Notes: generated from the letters alone by a model not told the origin. A stretch of 64,000 nt of DNA from Gemmataceae bacterium (GCA_022616435.1 JAKEET010000147.1:44034-108033), one strand, 5' to 3'. Positions 9,517 to 18,466 are shown, counted from the first letter of the stretch. Translations and numbers: made by a program.

Positions 9517-10144
9517 GACGGTTCACTGCCAGCGCCTGCGATGCATTGGTCAAATCTGCCAGAATCTGCTGCAGTTGATTGAGCGCCCGCAGCCACAGCA
9601 TCTGCACCGCCGGCCGCGACCGGCCCATGCGCTCCGCCACGTCCTGGAACGGCAACCGCTGCAGGTTGCGGAGGTTGATCACTTCCTGATAGTCGGCCGG
9701 CAACTGGGCGACGGCGTCCGCGACCAGCAACGCCCGCTCCTTGCGCAAGAGCGCCTGGCTGGGGGATTCGCCGTTGTCTGCCGGCTCCGGCCGCGGGGCC
9801 ATGCTCGAATCGCCCGGCCCGATCGGCACCTCCCGCTTGGCCGCGCGCTTGCCGGTCGTTTGCCAGTGGCGGATGAAGTTGGCGGCGTTGTGGGCGAGGA
9901 TGCGTTTGAGCCAGGCGAGCCATTCGGCCTCGGTGCCGCCGCGAAAGTTGCGGAAGTCGCGATAGGCCTCGAGCAGCGTTTGCTGGACCAGGTCCGACGC
10001 ATCCACCTTCGCCTGCAGCCGCTTTTCGATGTGCGCCCGCGCGATGACCGCCAGGTAGTTGCGGCACTGCCCGAACAACCGGTCCAGCTCCGCCGGCTCC
10101 GCGCGGGCGCGCTGCAGCAAGTCGGTGATTGACAGCTCGTCCAT
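9503..10144 (-). CDS. ECF-type RNA polymerase sigma factor
   Basis: From the chosen ATG (10144) the protein has 213 residues. It contains a sigma region 2 with DASDLVQQTLLEAYRDF and WLAWLKRILAHNAANFIRH. Region 4 has ADAVAQLPADYQEVINLRN and a helix-turn-helix near PFQDVAERMGRSRPAVQML. It resembles the planctomycete ECF groups that are encoded beside kinases. A longer form starting at 10162 is possible; it would overlap the dehydrogenase by 16 bases, whereas the ATG at 10144 sits just after that gene's stop. Its 3' end overlaps the kinase start. No anti-sigma factor with a zinc motif is nearby, so the kinase may take that role. Confidence 0.9.
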   Translation of the reverse strand: MDELSITDLLQRARAEPAELDRLFGQCRNYLAVIARAHIEKRLQAKVDASDLVQQTLLEAYRDFRNFRGGTEAEWLAWLKRILAHNAANFIRHWQTTGKRAAKREVPIGPGDSSMAPRPEPADNGESPSQALLRKERALLVADAVAQLPADYQEVINLRNLQRLPFQDVAERMGRSRPAVQMLWLRALNQLQQILADLTNASQALAVNRHGPR

Positions 10145-10146
10145 AT

Positions 10147-11154
10147 TCACATGTGGATGCATATCTTCCCGAAGTGGGCGGCGCTCTCCATGTACTTCAG
10201 CGCTTCCCGCGCCTCGGCAAAGGCGAACGACTTATCCACGACCGGTTTCAGCTTGGCCAGGCCGAAGGCGCGGTTCATGGCCTCGAACATGGCCCGGCTG
10301 CCGACGAAGATCCCCTGGACGCGGACGTTCTTCATCAAGACCGGCACTGGATTGACCTGGCCGACGCCCGCGAGTACGCCGATGAGGCTGATCGTGCCGG
10401 CGGTGCGGACCGCCTTGAGCGACTGGCCGAGGGTGCCCGCGCCGCCGACTTCGATAACCTGATCGACGCCGGCGCCGCCGGTCAGCTCGCGGACCTTGTC
10501 GCCCCATTCCGGCGTGTCCTTGTAGTTGATGCCGTCGGACGCGCCCATGTGCAGCACGCGGGCCAGCTTGTCGGCCTTGCTCGACGTCGCGATCACCCGC
10601 GCGCCGTGCAGCCTGGCGATTTGCAGGGCGAACAGCGACACGCCGCCCGTCCCCTGAATCAGCACGGTATCGCCGGCCTTGAGACTGCTGGATGAAACCA
10701 GCGCGTTCCAGGCCGTCACCGCCGCGCACGGAAGGGTGGCCGCTTCAACGTCGCTGAGATGCGCCGGCACGGGCACGACGCCGTCCTCGTGGAGCACCAC
10801 CTGCTCGGCCAGCATACCCAGCTGGCCGCCGCCCAGCGCCGATTTTCCCTTGGCGTCGTCGAGCGGACCGTCGAGCCAGCGCTGCAGGAAACAGCCGGCC
10901 ACGCGGTCGCCGGCCTTGACGCGGGTCACGCCGTCGCCGACCGCCGCCACTGTGCCGACGCCGTCGGAGAACGGCGTGAACGGCAAGCGAATCTTGGGAT
11001 TGTATTGCCCTTTGACCACCATCAGGTCGCGATAGTTCAGCGACCACGCGGACAGTTTCATCAGCACCTGGCCCGGCCCGGCCTTGGGTTCCGGCCGATC
11101 GACCAGGGTCAGCGACTCGATGCCGAAGCCGCCTTGCACTTCCCAGGCTTTCAT
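10147..11154 (-). CDS. Medium-chain zinc-type alcohol dehydrogenase / quinone oxidoreductase-like protein
   Basis: The frame is open far upstream, but the gene clearly begins at ATG 11154 (MKAWEVQGGFGIESL), giving 335 residues. The N-terminal GroES-like domain includes NYRDLMVVKGQY and FSDGVGTVAAVG. The Rossmann domain includes LIQGTGGVSLFALQIA and DQVIEVGGAGT. The cysteine cluster of zinc-dependent members is absent, so a zinc-free NAD(P)H oxidoreductase of the MDR superfamily is likely. It is the first gene of a tight unit with the ECF sigma factor and kinase; the functional link is unclear. Confidence 0.88.
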   Translation of the reverse strand: MKAWEVQGGFGIESLTLVDRPEPKAGPGQVLMKLSAWSLNYRDLMVVKGQYNPKIRLPFTPFSDGVGTVAAVGDGVTRVKAGDRVAGCFLQRWLDGPLDDAKGKSALGGGQLGMLAEQVVLHEDGVVPVPAHLSDVEAATLPCAAVTAWNALVSSSSLKAGDTVLIQGTGGVSLFALQIARLHGARVIATSSKADKLARVLHMGASDGINYKDTPEWGDKVRELTGGAGVDQVIEVGGAGTLGQSLKAVRTAGTISLIGVLAGVGQVNPVPVLMKNVRVQGIFVGSRAMFEAMNRAFGLAKLKPVVDKSFAFAEAREALKYMESAAHFGKICIHM

Positions 11155-11206
11155 GTTGTGATATCCTCTACGATTCGTCTCCACAGTATCATAGGCCATC
11201 GACAGT

Positions 11207-11231
11207 AGGTCCGGCGAGCCGAGCCGGACCT
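11207..11231. repeat. GGTCCGGC...GCCGGACC hairpin
   Basis: An 8-base-pair perfect stem (AGGTCCGGC / GCCGGACCT) with a short loop, in the gap upstream of the dehydrogenase. A similar hairpin lies at 36902-36922, so this is probably another dispersed palindrome family. Confidence 0.5.
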
Positions 11232-11264
11232 GTGGGTGGTCCACGATGAGCGTGTGTGATCGCT

Positions 11265-11364
11265 GCACCAACCCGAAGCACCAACCCGAAGCGTAAGCGA
11301 GGGGAGCAGGCGAAATCCCTCGCTGACGCTGGCGAAATCCCTCGCTGACGCTTCGGGTTGGTGC
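11265..11364. repeat. Dispersed CACCAACCCGAAGCG inverted repeat (NPKRQRG family), copy 1
   Basis: The left arm reads CACCAACCCGAAGCGTAAGC and the right arm CGCTTCGGGTTGGTG. Inside, the half unit GCGAAATCCCTCGCTGACGCT is tandemly duplicated. The element fills most of the gap between the divergent dehydrogenase and dioxygenase genes. Copy 2 is at 42157-42220. Confidence 0.85.
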
Positions 11365-11391
11365 CATGCGCACGGCTACAAGGAGCAGCAT

Positions 11392-12111
11392 ATGGCAATC
11401 TCGCGGCGTGACTTCGTGAAGTGGGGCGGCATCGGGTTCGCGACGGCCGGCGCCGGCGAATTGCTGTTGCCGGCGTACGCGGCGCCCACCGAGGCCAGCG
11501 GCACGCTCGGCGCCTATGCGGCCGTGGTGCAGCAGGATCCTCCGCCGGTCGCGCCGCCGCCCGCCCAACCGGCCAACTGGACCGCGACGGAGCCGAACAT
11601 CCTCGGCCCGTACCATCGGCCACGGGCGCCGTATCGGGCCAAGATCACGCCGCCGCTGGCGGCGGGCACGGTGCTGCTGATCAAGGGGAGGGTGTGGGGA
11701 CTCGACACGCGGCGGCCGTTGGCGGGCGTGGTCATCGACATCTGGCAAGCCGACTCGCGGGGCCGTTACGACAACGACGATCCGCAGCGACCGCCGGTTG
11801 CGGACGTGTTCGTCAACCGCGCCCGCCTGATCACCGATGAGAATGGCCTGTATGAATACGAAACCATCCACCCGGGCGCCTACCAGATCGGGGCCAACAC
11901 CTGGCGGCCGCCGCACATCCATTATTTGGTTCGTCACACGGGATACCGTGAGCTGATCACGCAACTGTACTTCCGAGGCGATCCGCACCAGCGCACCGAT
12001 CCGTGGATCAGGGAATCGCTGACGATCGCGCTGCGCGAAGAGCGCGCCGGGCAGACGCCCTACAAGACGGGGACGTTCGACATCATCCTGGCGGCGGCGC
12101 CGCGGCGCTGA
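11392..12111 (+). CDS. Tat-exported intradiol ring-cleavage dioxygenase-like protein
   Basis: 239 residues. The N-terminus MAISRRDFVKWGGIGF is a twin-arginine signal, so the enzyme is exported folded. The catalytic domain matches the protocatechuate/catechol dioxygenase barrel: NILGPYHRP, IDIWQADSRGRYDND and RPPHIHYLV. The predicted non-haem Fe(III) ligands are Tyr126, Tyr164, His175 and His177, all present. It would cleave an aromatic diol outside the cytoplasm, although many exported members in planctomycetes have no proven substrate. It stands alone; the neighbours are unrelated. The 5' gap is taken up by a dispersed palindrome. Confidence 0.87.
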   Translation: MAISRRDFVKWGGIGFATAGAGELLLPAYAAPTEASGTLGAYAAVVQQDPPPVAPPPAQPANWTATEPNILGPYHRPRAPYRAKITPPLAAGTVLLIKGRVWGLDTRRPLAGVVIDIWQADSRGRYDNDDPQRPPVADVFVNRARLITDENGLYEYETIHPGAYQIGANTWRPPHIHYLVRHTGYRELITQLYFRGDPHQRTDPWIRESLTIALREERAGQTPYKTGTFDIILAAAPRR

Positions 12112-12129
12112 AATGCAAGCTCGTTGACT

Positions 12130-12178
12130 GTTTCGCGCGCGCAGCGAACATTCCGAACCGTCGCTGTGAGCGCGAAAC
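12130..12178. terminator. Possible bidirectional terminator hairpin between convergent genes
   Basis: GTTTCGCGC (12130-12138) pairs with GCGCGAAAC (12170-12178), with an inner CAGCGA/TCGCTG stem. It lies between the convergent dioxygenase and mutS stops. No long T-run is present, so a terminator role is inferred from its place and shape. Confidence 0.4.
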
Positions 12179-12193
12179 GCAAGCCCATGGTTC

Positions 12194-14695
12194 TCAGTCG
12201 TTGGCTGACTCCTCAGCTTCGTGAAATAGCAGCGGCTGAATCTGCCGCGGCAGGATGCTGGTCTTGCGTCGTCGCGGCGTGGGCAGCTCCCGGTCGAGGT
12301 GGTGCGTTTCCAGCTCGTGCAGCACTTGCTTGGCCCGTTCCAGAACTTCCCCGGGCACGCCCGCCAGCCGGGCCACGTGGATGCCGTAGCTCTTGTCGGC
12401 GCTCCCCGGCGCGATCTTGTGCAGGAACACGATGTCGTCCTGCCATTCACGAACCAGTACGTTGCAGTTGCGCAGGTTCGGCAGCGTTTCCGCCAGCTGG
12501 GCCAGCTCGTGGTAGTGCGTCGCGAACAACGCGCGGCAGCCCACCTGGTGGTGCAGGTACTCGGTGAGCGCCCACGCCAGCGACACGCCGTCGTAGGTGC
12601 TGGTGCCGCGGCCGATCTCATCAAGGATCACCAGGCTGCGGTTCGTGGCGTTGTTGAGGATGTTGGCCGCCTCGGTCATCTCCACCATGAACGTGCTCTG
12701 GCCGCGGTTCAGCTCGTCGCTGGCGCCGACGCGCGTGAAGATGCGATCGGCGATGCCCACCAGCGCTTCCTGGGCCGGCACGAAGCTCCCCATATGGGCC
12801 ATCAGGGTCAACAGCGCCACCTGGCGAATGAACGTGCTCTTGCCCGACATGTTCGGTCCGGTGATCAGCCACAGGTTGCCGTCGGCCGGATCGAGCCGCA
12901 CGTCGTTGGGCACGAAGGTCCCCGGAGGCAGCGTCTGATCGAGCACCGGATGCCGGCCGTCCTTGACGATCAGCACCGGGTCGTCGCGCAGCGCCGGCCG
13001 GACGTACTGCCGCGCCACCGCCAGCTCGGCCAGTCCGGCCAGCACGTCGAGATGGGCGAGGACCTCGCCGGTGCGCACCAGCCGCTCCGTTTCGGCGGCG
13101 ATCTGGTCGCGCAGCGCCAGGAACAGCTCGTACTCGCGCTGCTGGCCCTTCTCCTCGGCGGACAGCACTTTCTCCTCGTACTCCTTCAGCTCGGGCGTGA
13201 TGTAGCGCTCGGCGTTCTTGAGCGTCTGCTTCCGCTGATAGTCGGCCGGGATCTTGGCCGCGTGGGTGTGCGTGATCTCGATGTAGTAGCCGAAGACCTT
13301 GTTGAAGCCGACCTTGAGAGAGCCGATGCCGGTGCGGGCGATTTCCTGGGCCTGGAAGCGCGCGATCCATTCCTTGCCGCCGCGGGCGATCTGGCGGAGC
13401 TCGTCGAGGTCGGGGTTGTAGCCGGGGCGGATCAGGCCGCCTTCGCGCGGGCTGAGAGGAAGCTCGTCGTTGAGCGCCGCGTCGAGGGTGGCCCGCAGCT
13501 CGACGCACAACTCCAGGGCCTTTTCCAGGTCTTGCAGCATGGCGGAGCGCCGCGCCGTGATCTTGGCCTTCACGTGCGGCAGCGCCCGCAGCGTACGGCC
13601 GATGGCGCCGAGGTCGCGCGGCGACGCCCGGCCGGTGCTGACCCGCGCCGTCAGCCGCTGCAGGTCGTGGACGTCGGTCAGGGCCTTGCGCAAATCGTCG
13701 CGCAGCGTGGTTTCTTTCGCCAGCTCCTCGACGGCGTCGAGACGGGCTTCCAGGCGGGCGCGATGGGTCAACGGCGCCAGCAGCCATTCCTGCAAGAGCC
13801 GCGCCCCCATGCCGGTGACGGTGCGGTCGATGGCGGCCAGGAGCGATCCTTGCCGCTCGCCCTCGCGGAGCGTGCGCGTCAATTCGAGGCTGCGGCGGGT
13901 GACGTCGTCGAGCTGCAAAACCTGGCTGCCGACGTAGGGCTGCAGCTTCCGCAGGTGTCCCAGCTCCGTCTTGAGCATTTCCTGGGCGTACAGGAGCAGG
14001 GCGCCCGCGGCGGCCAGGCACGGCTGCTGATCGTCGAAGCCGAAGCCGGACAGCGTGCGCACGTGGAAATGTTGCTCGAGCGCGGCCCGCGCCGACGCCG
14101 CGTCGAAGTTCCAATCGGGCCGGGACGACAGCGCCGGCGCGGCGGGGAGCCGTTGCAGCAATGCGGAAACGGCTTGGACGTCCTTCTCCGGGCACAGACA
14201 CTCCGCGGGCGCCAACCGCGCCAGCTCATCGAGCAGCCGCCCCGCCGCGACGTCGGCCGCCTGAAACAGTCCCGTCGATAGTTCCACCCAGGCCACGCCG
14301 AAGCTGGTCGTGCCGACCGGCGCGAGCGCGACCAGGTGGTTGTTCTGACGCGGATCGAGCAGGTTGTCCTCGGTGATGGTTCCCGGCGTCACGACGCGGG
14401 TCACCTCGCGCCGGACCAGGCCCTTGGCCTGCGCCGGGTCCTCGACCTGGTCGCACACGGCGACCCGGTGTCCCGAACGGAGCAGCTTCTGCAAGTAGTT
14501 TTCGAGCTGATGGTGCGGAAAGCCGGCCATCGCGATGTTCTTGTCGCGGCTCGTCAACGTCAGGCCGAGAAGCTTCGCGGCCGTCTCCGCGTCCTTGTCG
14601 AACAGCTCGTAAAAGTCCCCCATGCGGAACAAGAGCAGCATGCCGGGGTGGCGCTGCTTGGCCTCCCAGTACTGCTGCATCATGGGGGTGGACAT
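12194..14695 (-). CDS. mutS: DNA mismatch repair protein MutS
   Basis: 833 residues, normal for MutS. The mismatch-reading motif is at the N-terminus (FRMGDFYELF, Phe28 and Glu30). The connector, core and clamp domains follow, then the ATPase with Walker A GPNMSGKST (about 611-619), Walker B VILDEIGRGTSTYDG and ATHYHEL. The C-terminus after the ATPase is short and lysine/arginine-rich. The start at 14695 places the Phe-x-Glu motif where expected. It acts as the mismatch sensor of methyl-independent repair; no mutL is in the window. It is convergent with the dioxygenase. Confidence 0.98.
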   Translation of the reverse strand: MSTPMMQQYWEAKQRHPGMLLLFRMGDFYELFDKDAETAAKLLGLTLTSRDKNIAMAGFPHHQLENYLQKLLRSGHRVAVCDQVEDPAQAKGLVRREVTRVVTPGTITEDNLLDPRQNNHLVALAPVGTTSFGVAWVELSTGLFQAADVAAGRLLDELARLAPAECLCPEKDVQAVSALLQRLPAAPALSSRPDWNFDAASARAALEQHFHVRTLSGFGFDDQQPCLAAAGALLLYAQEMLKTELGHLRKLQPYVGSQVLQLDDVTRRSLELTRTLREGERQGSLLAAIDRTVTGMGARLLQEWLLAPLTHRARLEARLDAVEELAKETTLRDDLRKALTDVHDLQRLTARVSTGRASPRDLGAIGRTLRALPHVKAKITARRSAMLQDLEKALELCVELRATLDAALNDELPLSPREGGLIRPGYNPDLDELRQIARGGKEWIARFQAQEIARTGIGSLKVGFNKVFGYYIEITHTHAAKIPADYQRKQTLKNAERYITPELKEYEEKVLSAEEKGQQREYELFLALRDQIAAETERLVRTGEVLAHLDVLAGLAELAVARQYVRPALRDDPVLIVKDGRHPVLDQTLPPGTFVPNDVRLDPADGNLWLITGPNMSGKSTFIRQVALLTLMAHMGSFVPAQEALVGIADRIFTRVGASDELNRGQSTFMVEMTEAANILNNATNRSLVILDEIGRGTSTYDGVSLAWALTEYLHHQVGCRALFATHYHELAQLAETLPNLRNCNVLVREWQDDIVFLHKIAPGSADKSYGIHVARLAGVPGEVLERAKQVLHELETHHLDRELPTPRRRKTSILPRQIQPLLFHEAEESAND

Positions 14696-14788
14696 GGGTT
14701 CCGCTCGGCGGTGCGCGATCGCTAGGGAGTATGATTCACTGCATCAGAATGTGCCAGGATGCGCGGAATTGCAAGGGGAGAGGCGCGA

Positions 14789-15214
14789 TCACTTTTTCCC
14801 GTTGGCGCCGGGGCGGGCCTTGCTCATCGTCACGCGATTGCCGGGCGGGTGATAGGTCACGTCCGACATGTAATGGCGCATCAGCAACAGGCCGCGGCCG
14901 CTGGCGCGCTCCAGGTTTTCATCGGCCAGGGGATTGGCCACCTGGGAAGGATTGAAGCCGGGCCCCTCGTCGGCAACCAGGATGTCGACCCGGTCGTGGT
15001 GCATCAGCACCTGGACGTGGACTTTCTTGCCGCGGTCCTCACGGTTGCCGTGCTTGATGGCGTTGACGAGCGCTTCTTCAAGGGCGAGCCGGATGCCGAA
15101 GATGTCGCGGTCGCCGAACTGATGCGAGCGCAGATGGTCCGTGATCTCGTCCTGGATGCGGGGGACTTGCTCGAGATCGCTGGCGATGCTCAACTCCAAT
15201 CGGCCATTCTGCAT
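14789..15214 (-). CDS. Anti-sigma regulatory factor-type serine kinase (RsbW/SpoIIAB-like ATPase)
   Basis: 141 residues from ATG 15214, which is preceded by AGGA at a suitable distance; GTG 15265 and ATG 15241 are alternative starts. The HATPase fold is clear: N-box LALEEALVNAIKHGN and G-box DEGPGF, then GRGLLLMRHYMSDV. In this family the ATPase binds a sigma factor or another partner and phosphorylates the STAS antagonist on serine. The STAS gene is directly upstream and presumably co-transcribed. Which sigma factor or effector it controls cannot be told; none of the matching (sigma-B) type is in the window. Confidence 0.88.
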   Translation of the reverse strand: MQNGRLELSIASDLEQVPRIQDEITDHLRSHQFGDRDIFGIRLALEEALVNAIKHGNREDRGKKVHVQVLMHHDRVDILVADEGPGFNPSQVANPLADENLERASGRGLLLMRHYMSDVTYHPPGNRVTMSKARPGANGKK

Positions 15215-15277
15215 AAGACCATCCTGGCGCCCGTTGCGCATGAAACGCGTGGCGAGGTGCGACACTGGGTAGAAGGG

Positions 15278-15643
15278 CTAATCGAACGCCTGCAACGCCG
15301 TCTGTTCGTCTTTCTGGATGTTGAACAGTTTGTTGAGCTTGGTGATTTCGAAGACTTCGTAGATCTGCGGATCGATGTTGCACAGGATCAGCTTGCCGCT
15401 GGAGCCGTTGACTTTCTTGTTCAGGGTGATGAACTTGCCGAGGGCGGCGCTGGACAGGTATTCGACGTTGCGGAAGTTCAAGAGGATTTTCTTGCGTCCC
15501 AGCTCGTCAACGAGGCTGAACAGCTGTTCGCCGATGACCTGGATGTTCTGCTCGTCGAGGATTTTCTTATCGGTGAAATTGACGACGGCGACGTCGCCGA
15601 TGTCCTCCACCTCCAAGCGTCGCCGGCGCGGTTGGGTTGACAT
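15278..15643 (-). CDS. Anti-sigma factor antagonist (STAS domain, RsbV/SpoIIAA-like)
   Basis: 121 residues, a single STAS domain. The conserved loop EYLSSAALGKF contains Ser64/Ser65, one of which should be the phospho-acceptor for the partner kinase. KLILCNIDPQIYEVFEITKLNKLFNI forms the C-terminal part. It lies 5' to the anti-sigma kinase, the usual order in partner-switch modules. The 205 bases upstream, to the next gene, should contain the promoter. Confidence 0.9.
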   Translation of the reverse strand: MSTQPRRRRLEVEDIGDVAVVNFTDKKILDEQNIQVIGEQLFSLVDELGRKKILLNFRNVEYLSSAALGKFITLNKKVNGSSGKLILCNIDPQIYEVFEITKLNKLFNIQKDEQTALQAFD

Positions 15644-15848
15644 GGATGCTTGCTCCCAAGGTCCGGCACACGGCGGATGGCTGCGCGGCGCGCCGGGACC
15701 ATGTAGAGCATGTTAATTTTCGGGCTGGGTTTGTCAAGCTATTTCCGCGAAACGGCCCGTCCTTGCCGCCGATTCCTGCCAGAAGGGGTGGTACAATCCT
15801 CTCCCCCACCGCCACGGATGGGCATGGGGGAGAGGTGAAGGCGGGGTT

Positions 15849-16325
15849 TCAAGACGAGCCTGCCGCCGCCACGGCCGGCGGAGTCTTGGGGACCGGACGA
15901 CGCGTCTCCAGGGGGTCCTTGTGAAATCGCCAGGTCGTTAGCGGGTCTTCCGCGAAAACATCGAGGACGTACCACGCCAGCTCGTCCCCCGACTGAAACG
16001 GAACCAGGGCCAGGCCCTGGACCGGATCAAGCAGGAAAACGTCCTGGCGCATCATCTCTTCCAGGGCGCTTTCGAACTTGTCCTCGGATTGCCGGACGTC
16101 GCTCAGGGTCTCTTCGAGCGCGATCATGTCGCGACGGGTCGGCTTGCGAACATCGTGCAGACGCTTGGCAGCGAGCTGACGGCTTTGCAGTTCCAGCCAG
16201 TGTTCACGAAGCGAGTTCGTGAGCGAGCGGAGGTACGGCAAGGCCTTGACCGCGTCGGCGTACGTCCACAGGCGAATCGCCCGCAGCGTGCCGCGTTTGG
16301 TCCGACGGCCACGACGACGTTTCAT
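15849..16325 (-). CDS. DUF2203-like protein of unknown function
   Basis: 158 residues with a strongly basic start (MKRRRGRRTKRG). A helical stretch contains YADAVKALPYLRSLTNSLREH, which is like the start of DUF2203 proteins. The C-terminal QDVFLLDPVQGLALVPFQSG and ELAWYVLDVF match the strand-rich end of that family. The function is unknown. It stands alone on the minus strand and is divergent from the M50 protease. Confidence 0.6.
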   Translation of the reverse strand: MKRRRGRRTKRGTLRAIRLWTYADAVKALPYLRSLTNSLREHWLELQSRQLAAKRLHDVRKPTRRDMIALEETLSDVRQSEDKFESALEEMMRQDVFLLDPVQGLALVPFQSGDELAWYVLDVFAEDPLTTWRFHKDPLETRRPVPKTPPAVAAAGSS

Positions 16326-16498
16326 GACTGCCTCCTCTCTCGGGAAGGTGTCGGGAAAGGCCCGCTTGTCCTTCCTGATATCATTTTAGAGGGGGGAAGT
16401 GGCAAAAAGATTCCAAAGCGCCGGAAACGGCGCGATTTTCGCAGGTTGTTGGGCTGCGGTTGCCATGAACTTCGTGAATTTCAACGCAAGGTGCCAAT

Positions 16499-17341
16499 AT
16501 GTTCCCAGCCTTGAAACTAGGTCGCCTCTTTGACATTCCGGTGCAGATCCATTGGACCTTCTGGCTGCTCCCCTTGTGGGTGGTGCTGACCCAGGGCGGC
16601 CAGGCGCCGATCGCGATCCAGTTGCTCTTGCTGGCCGCGATTTTCGGCTGCATCGTCCTGCACGAGCTGGGCCACGCCCTGGCGGCGCGGATGTACGGCA
16701 TCCGCACGCGCAACATCACGCTGTACCCGATCGGCGGCGTCGCCAGCCTGGAACGCATCAGTGAAAAACCCGCCGAAGAGCTCGTGATCGCGGCGGCCGG
16801 CCCGGCCGTCAACGTGGCGATCGCCCTCGGACTCGGCGCGGGGATGGCCGTGGCCAGCGCCGTCGCGCCCGCAGCCTTCGTCCGCAGCGCCGGCGAAGGG
16901 TTCTTGTCGTGGCTGATCGTGGCCAACCTGCTCCTGGTCGCCTTCAACTTGATCCCGGCCTTCCCGCTCGACGGCGGCCGCATGTTTCGCGCGCTCCTGG
17001 GTTTCTTCACCAGCTACGTCAAGGCGACGCGCATCGCCGTGTACGCCGGCGCGGTCCTGACCGCGATCCTGCTCGGGGCGGTGATCTTGTTCTTCCCGCA
17101 ATTCGCGACGCCGTTCCTCATCGTCATCGCGGTCTTCGTGTTTTTCGCCGGGCAGCAAGAGCTGGCCATGCTGGAATACCGCGAACGCATGCGCCAGGCC
17201 GCCGACCCGTTCGCCGGTCCCGTGCGGTTCACACTGAACGACATGCCGCCCTGGGTGCAGCCGCCGGTCACGCCGCCGGTCACGGTCCACGTGTGGGACC
17301 CACGCACCGGGGAGTGGGTGCGGCAGGAACAGCGGATGTAG
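16499..17341 (+). CDS. M50-family intramembrane site-2 metalloprotease
   Basis: 280 residues. The zinc motif HELGH (55-59) lies in a transmembrane helix, and the third ligand is Asp158 in FPLDGGR. The family glycine/asparagine motif AAAGPAVNVAIAL lies between them. Five or six membrane segments are visible. There are no PDZ or CBS domains; the C-terminus is a short soluble tail. Such SpoIVFB/S2P-like enzymes cut membrane-bound regulators or clear peptides. The substrate is unknown, and the nearby anti-sigma module is only a neighbour. Confidence 0.9.
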   Translation: MFPALKLGRLFDIPVQIHWTFWLLPLWVVLTQGGQAPIAIQLLLLAAIFGCIVLHELGHALAARMYGIRTRNITLYPIGGVASLERISEKPAEELVIAAAGPAVNVAIALGLGAGMAVASAVAPAAFVRSAGEGFLSWLIVANLLLVAFNLIPAFPLDGGRMFRALLGFFTSYVKATRIAVYAGAVLTAILLGAVILFFPQFATPFLIVIAVFVFFAGQQELAMLEYRERMRQAADPFAGPVRFTLNDMPPWVQPPVTPPVTVHVWDPRTGEWVRQEQRM

Positions 17342-17359
17342 GGTTCGCTGCGTCGCCCG

Positions 17360-17465
17360 CGTTTAGCCCCGGTTCGAAGAACCGGGGGCGGACAGAATCC
17401 CGCGCGCAGGATGCATACTTTGCCGATGTCGCGACCGCCCCGGTTCTTCGAACCGGGGCTAAACG
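17360..17465. repeat. Dispersed TTTAGCCCCGGTTC inverted repeat, copy 1 (complete)
   Basis: Both arms are present: CGTTTAGCCCCGGTTCGAAG at 17360 and its complement ending at 17465, each itself a hairpin with stem CCCCGGTTC/GAACCGGGG. The middle carries CGGACAGAATCCCGCGCG. Copies 2 and 3 are at 33669-33780 and 63449-63506. It lies just upstream of the mla operon. Confidence 0.88.
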
Positions 17466-17616
17466 AAACGACGATGACAATCGCGCCGCCTCGACGATGT
17501 TTTCACAAGGCGCGTTGATCGGACGGATTGAAGGTGCGGATTCTTGCCGCCGATGACAGATGATGGCTCATCCTTGTCCGCGCAGCTTGACCGCGCACCG
17601 TTGACGGAGCGACTCG

Positions 17617-18459
17617 ATGGCCACGGCAGGCGCCGCCAGACCCGGCTTGGTCGCCGCCCTGGGCGAGCTCGGCGTCCATGCCGTGACGCTCGTGGGCGAC
17701 TTCGCGCTGTTCGCCGCGCGCGCCTTCGCCTGGCTGGCCCGGCGCCGGCCGGCGCCGGGCACCCTGCTCCCCAGCTTCTACCTCGTCGGCGTCCGCAGCG
17801 TCCCGGTCATCGCCGTCACCGGCACCTTCATCGGCATGGTCATGGCCGTGCAGATGTTCAGCCAGTTCAACATCATGGGGCTGGCGACCCGGCTCGGGTC
17901 GATGATCAACATCACCGTGGTCCGCGAGCTCGGCCCGGTGCTGGCCGCGACCATGCTGGCCGGCCGCGTCGGCAGCGCCATGGCCGCCGAGCTCGCCACC
18001 ATGAAAGTGACCGAGCAGCTCGACGCCCTCGCCTGCCTGGGAGCGCATCCGATCCATCATCTCGTCGTCCCCAGGCTGCTGGCCTGCACCCTGCTCATCC
18101 CGCTGCTGACGATCCTGGCCGATTTCATGGGCATCATGGGCGGCGCCCTGATTTGCACCCGCATCTACGGCGTCGAAGCCCACTTCTACTGGCAGCACGC
18201 CCAGAGCTACGTGACCATGTGGGATGTGTCGATGGGCCTGACCAAATCGGTGTTCTTCGGCATGGCCATCGCCCTCATCAGCTGCCATCGCGGCATGAAC
18301 AGCCAGGCGGGGGCCGAGGGCGTGGGGCGGGCGGCGACCGAATCGTTCGTGGCTTCGTTCATCGCCATCCTCGTGCTCGACTTTTTCCTGGGGATGTTCT
18401 TGATCAACCTCCACGACTACTTCCTGGCCCCCGGCCAGACGCGTTCCCTGGTGCACTAA
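17617..18459 (+). CDS. mlaE: MlaE-type ABC transporter permease (lipid transport)
   Basis: 280 residues with five or six membrane helices. The MlaE signature is clear: TGTFIGMVMAVQ, VVRELGPVLAATMLAGRVGS and AAELATMKVTEQLDAL. MlaE forms the membrane core of the MCE-type complex that moves phospholipids between the inner and outer membranes. mlaF-like and mlaD-like genes follow on the same strand. mlaB, mlaC and mlaA homologues are not in the window. The start at ATG 17617 leaves a short soluble N-terminus, as usual. Confidence 0.92.
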   Translation: MATAGAARPGLVAALGELGVHAVTLVGDFALFAARAFAWLARRRPAPGTLLPSFYLVGVRSVPVIAVTGTFIGMVMAVQMFSQFNIMGLATRLGSMINITVVRELGPVLAATMLAGRVGSAMAAELATMKVTEQLDALACLGAHPIHHLVVPRLLACTLLIPLLTILADFMGIMGGALICTRIYGVEAHFYWQHAQSYVTMWDVSMGLTKSVFFGMAIALISCHRGMNSQAGAEGVGRAATESFVASFIAILVLDFFLGMFLINLHDYFLAPGQTRSLVH

Positions 18460-18466
18460 GCCATCC

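Noticed and set aside
10147..12624. Extended N-terminus of the dehydrogenase frame
   Set aside because: The extra 490 codons overlap the dioxygenase and mutS genes on the wrong phase and pass through a palindromic repeat; the enzyme clearly starts at 11154.
17360..17465. Reading the palindrome purely as a rho-independent terminator
   Set aside because: The hairpins are strong, but there is no T-tract, and near-identical copies occur before other genes, so a dispersed element explains it better.
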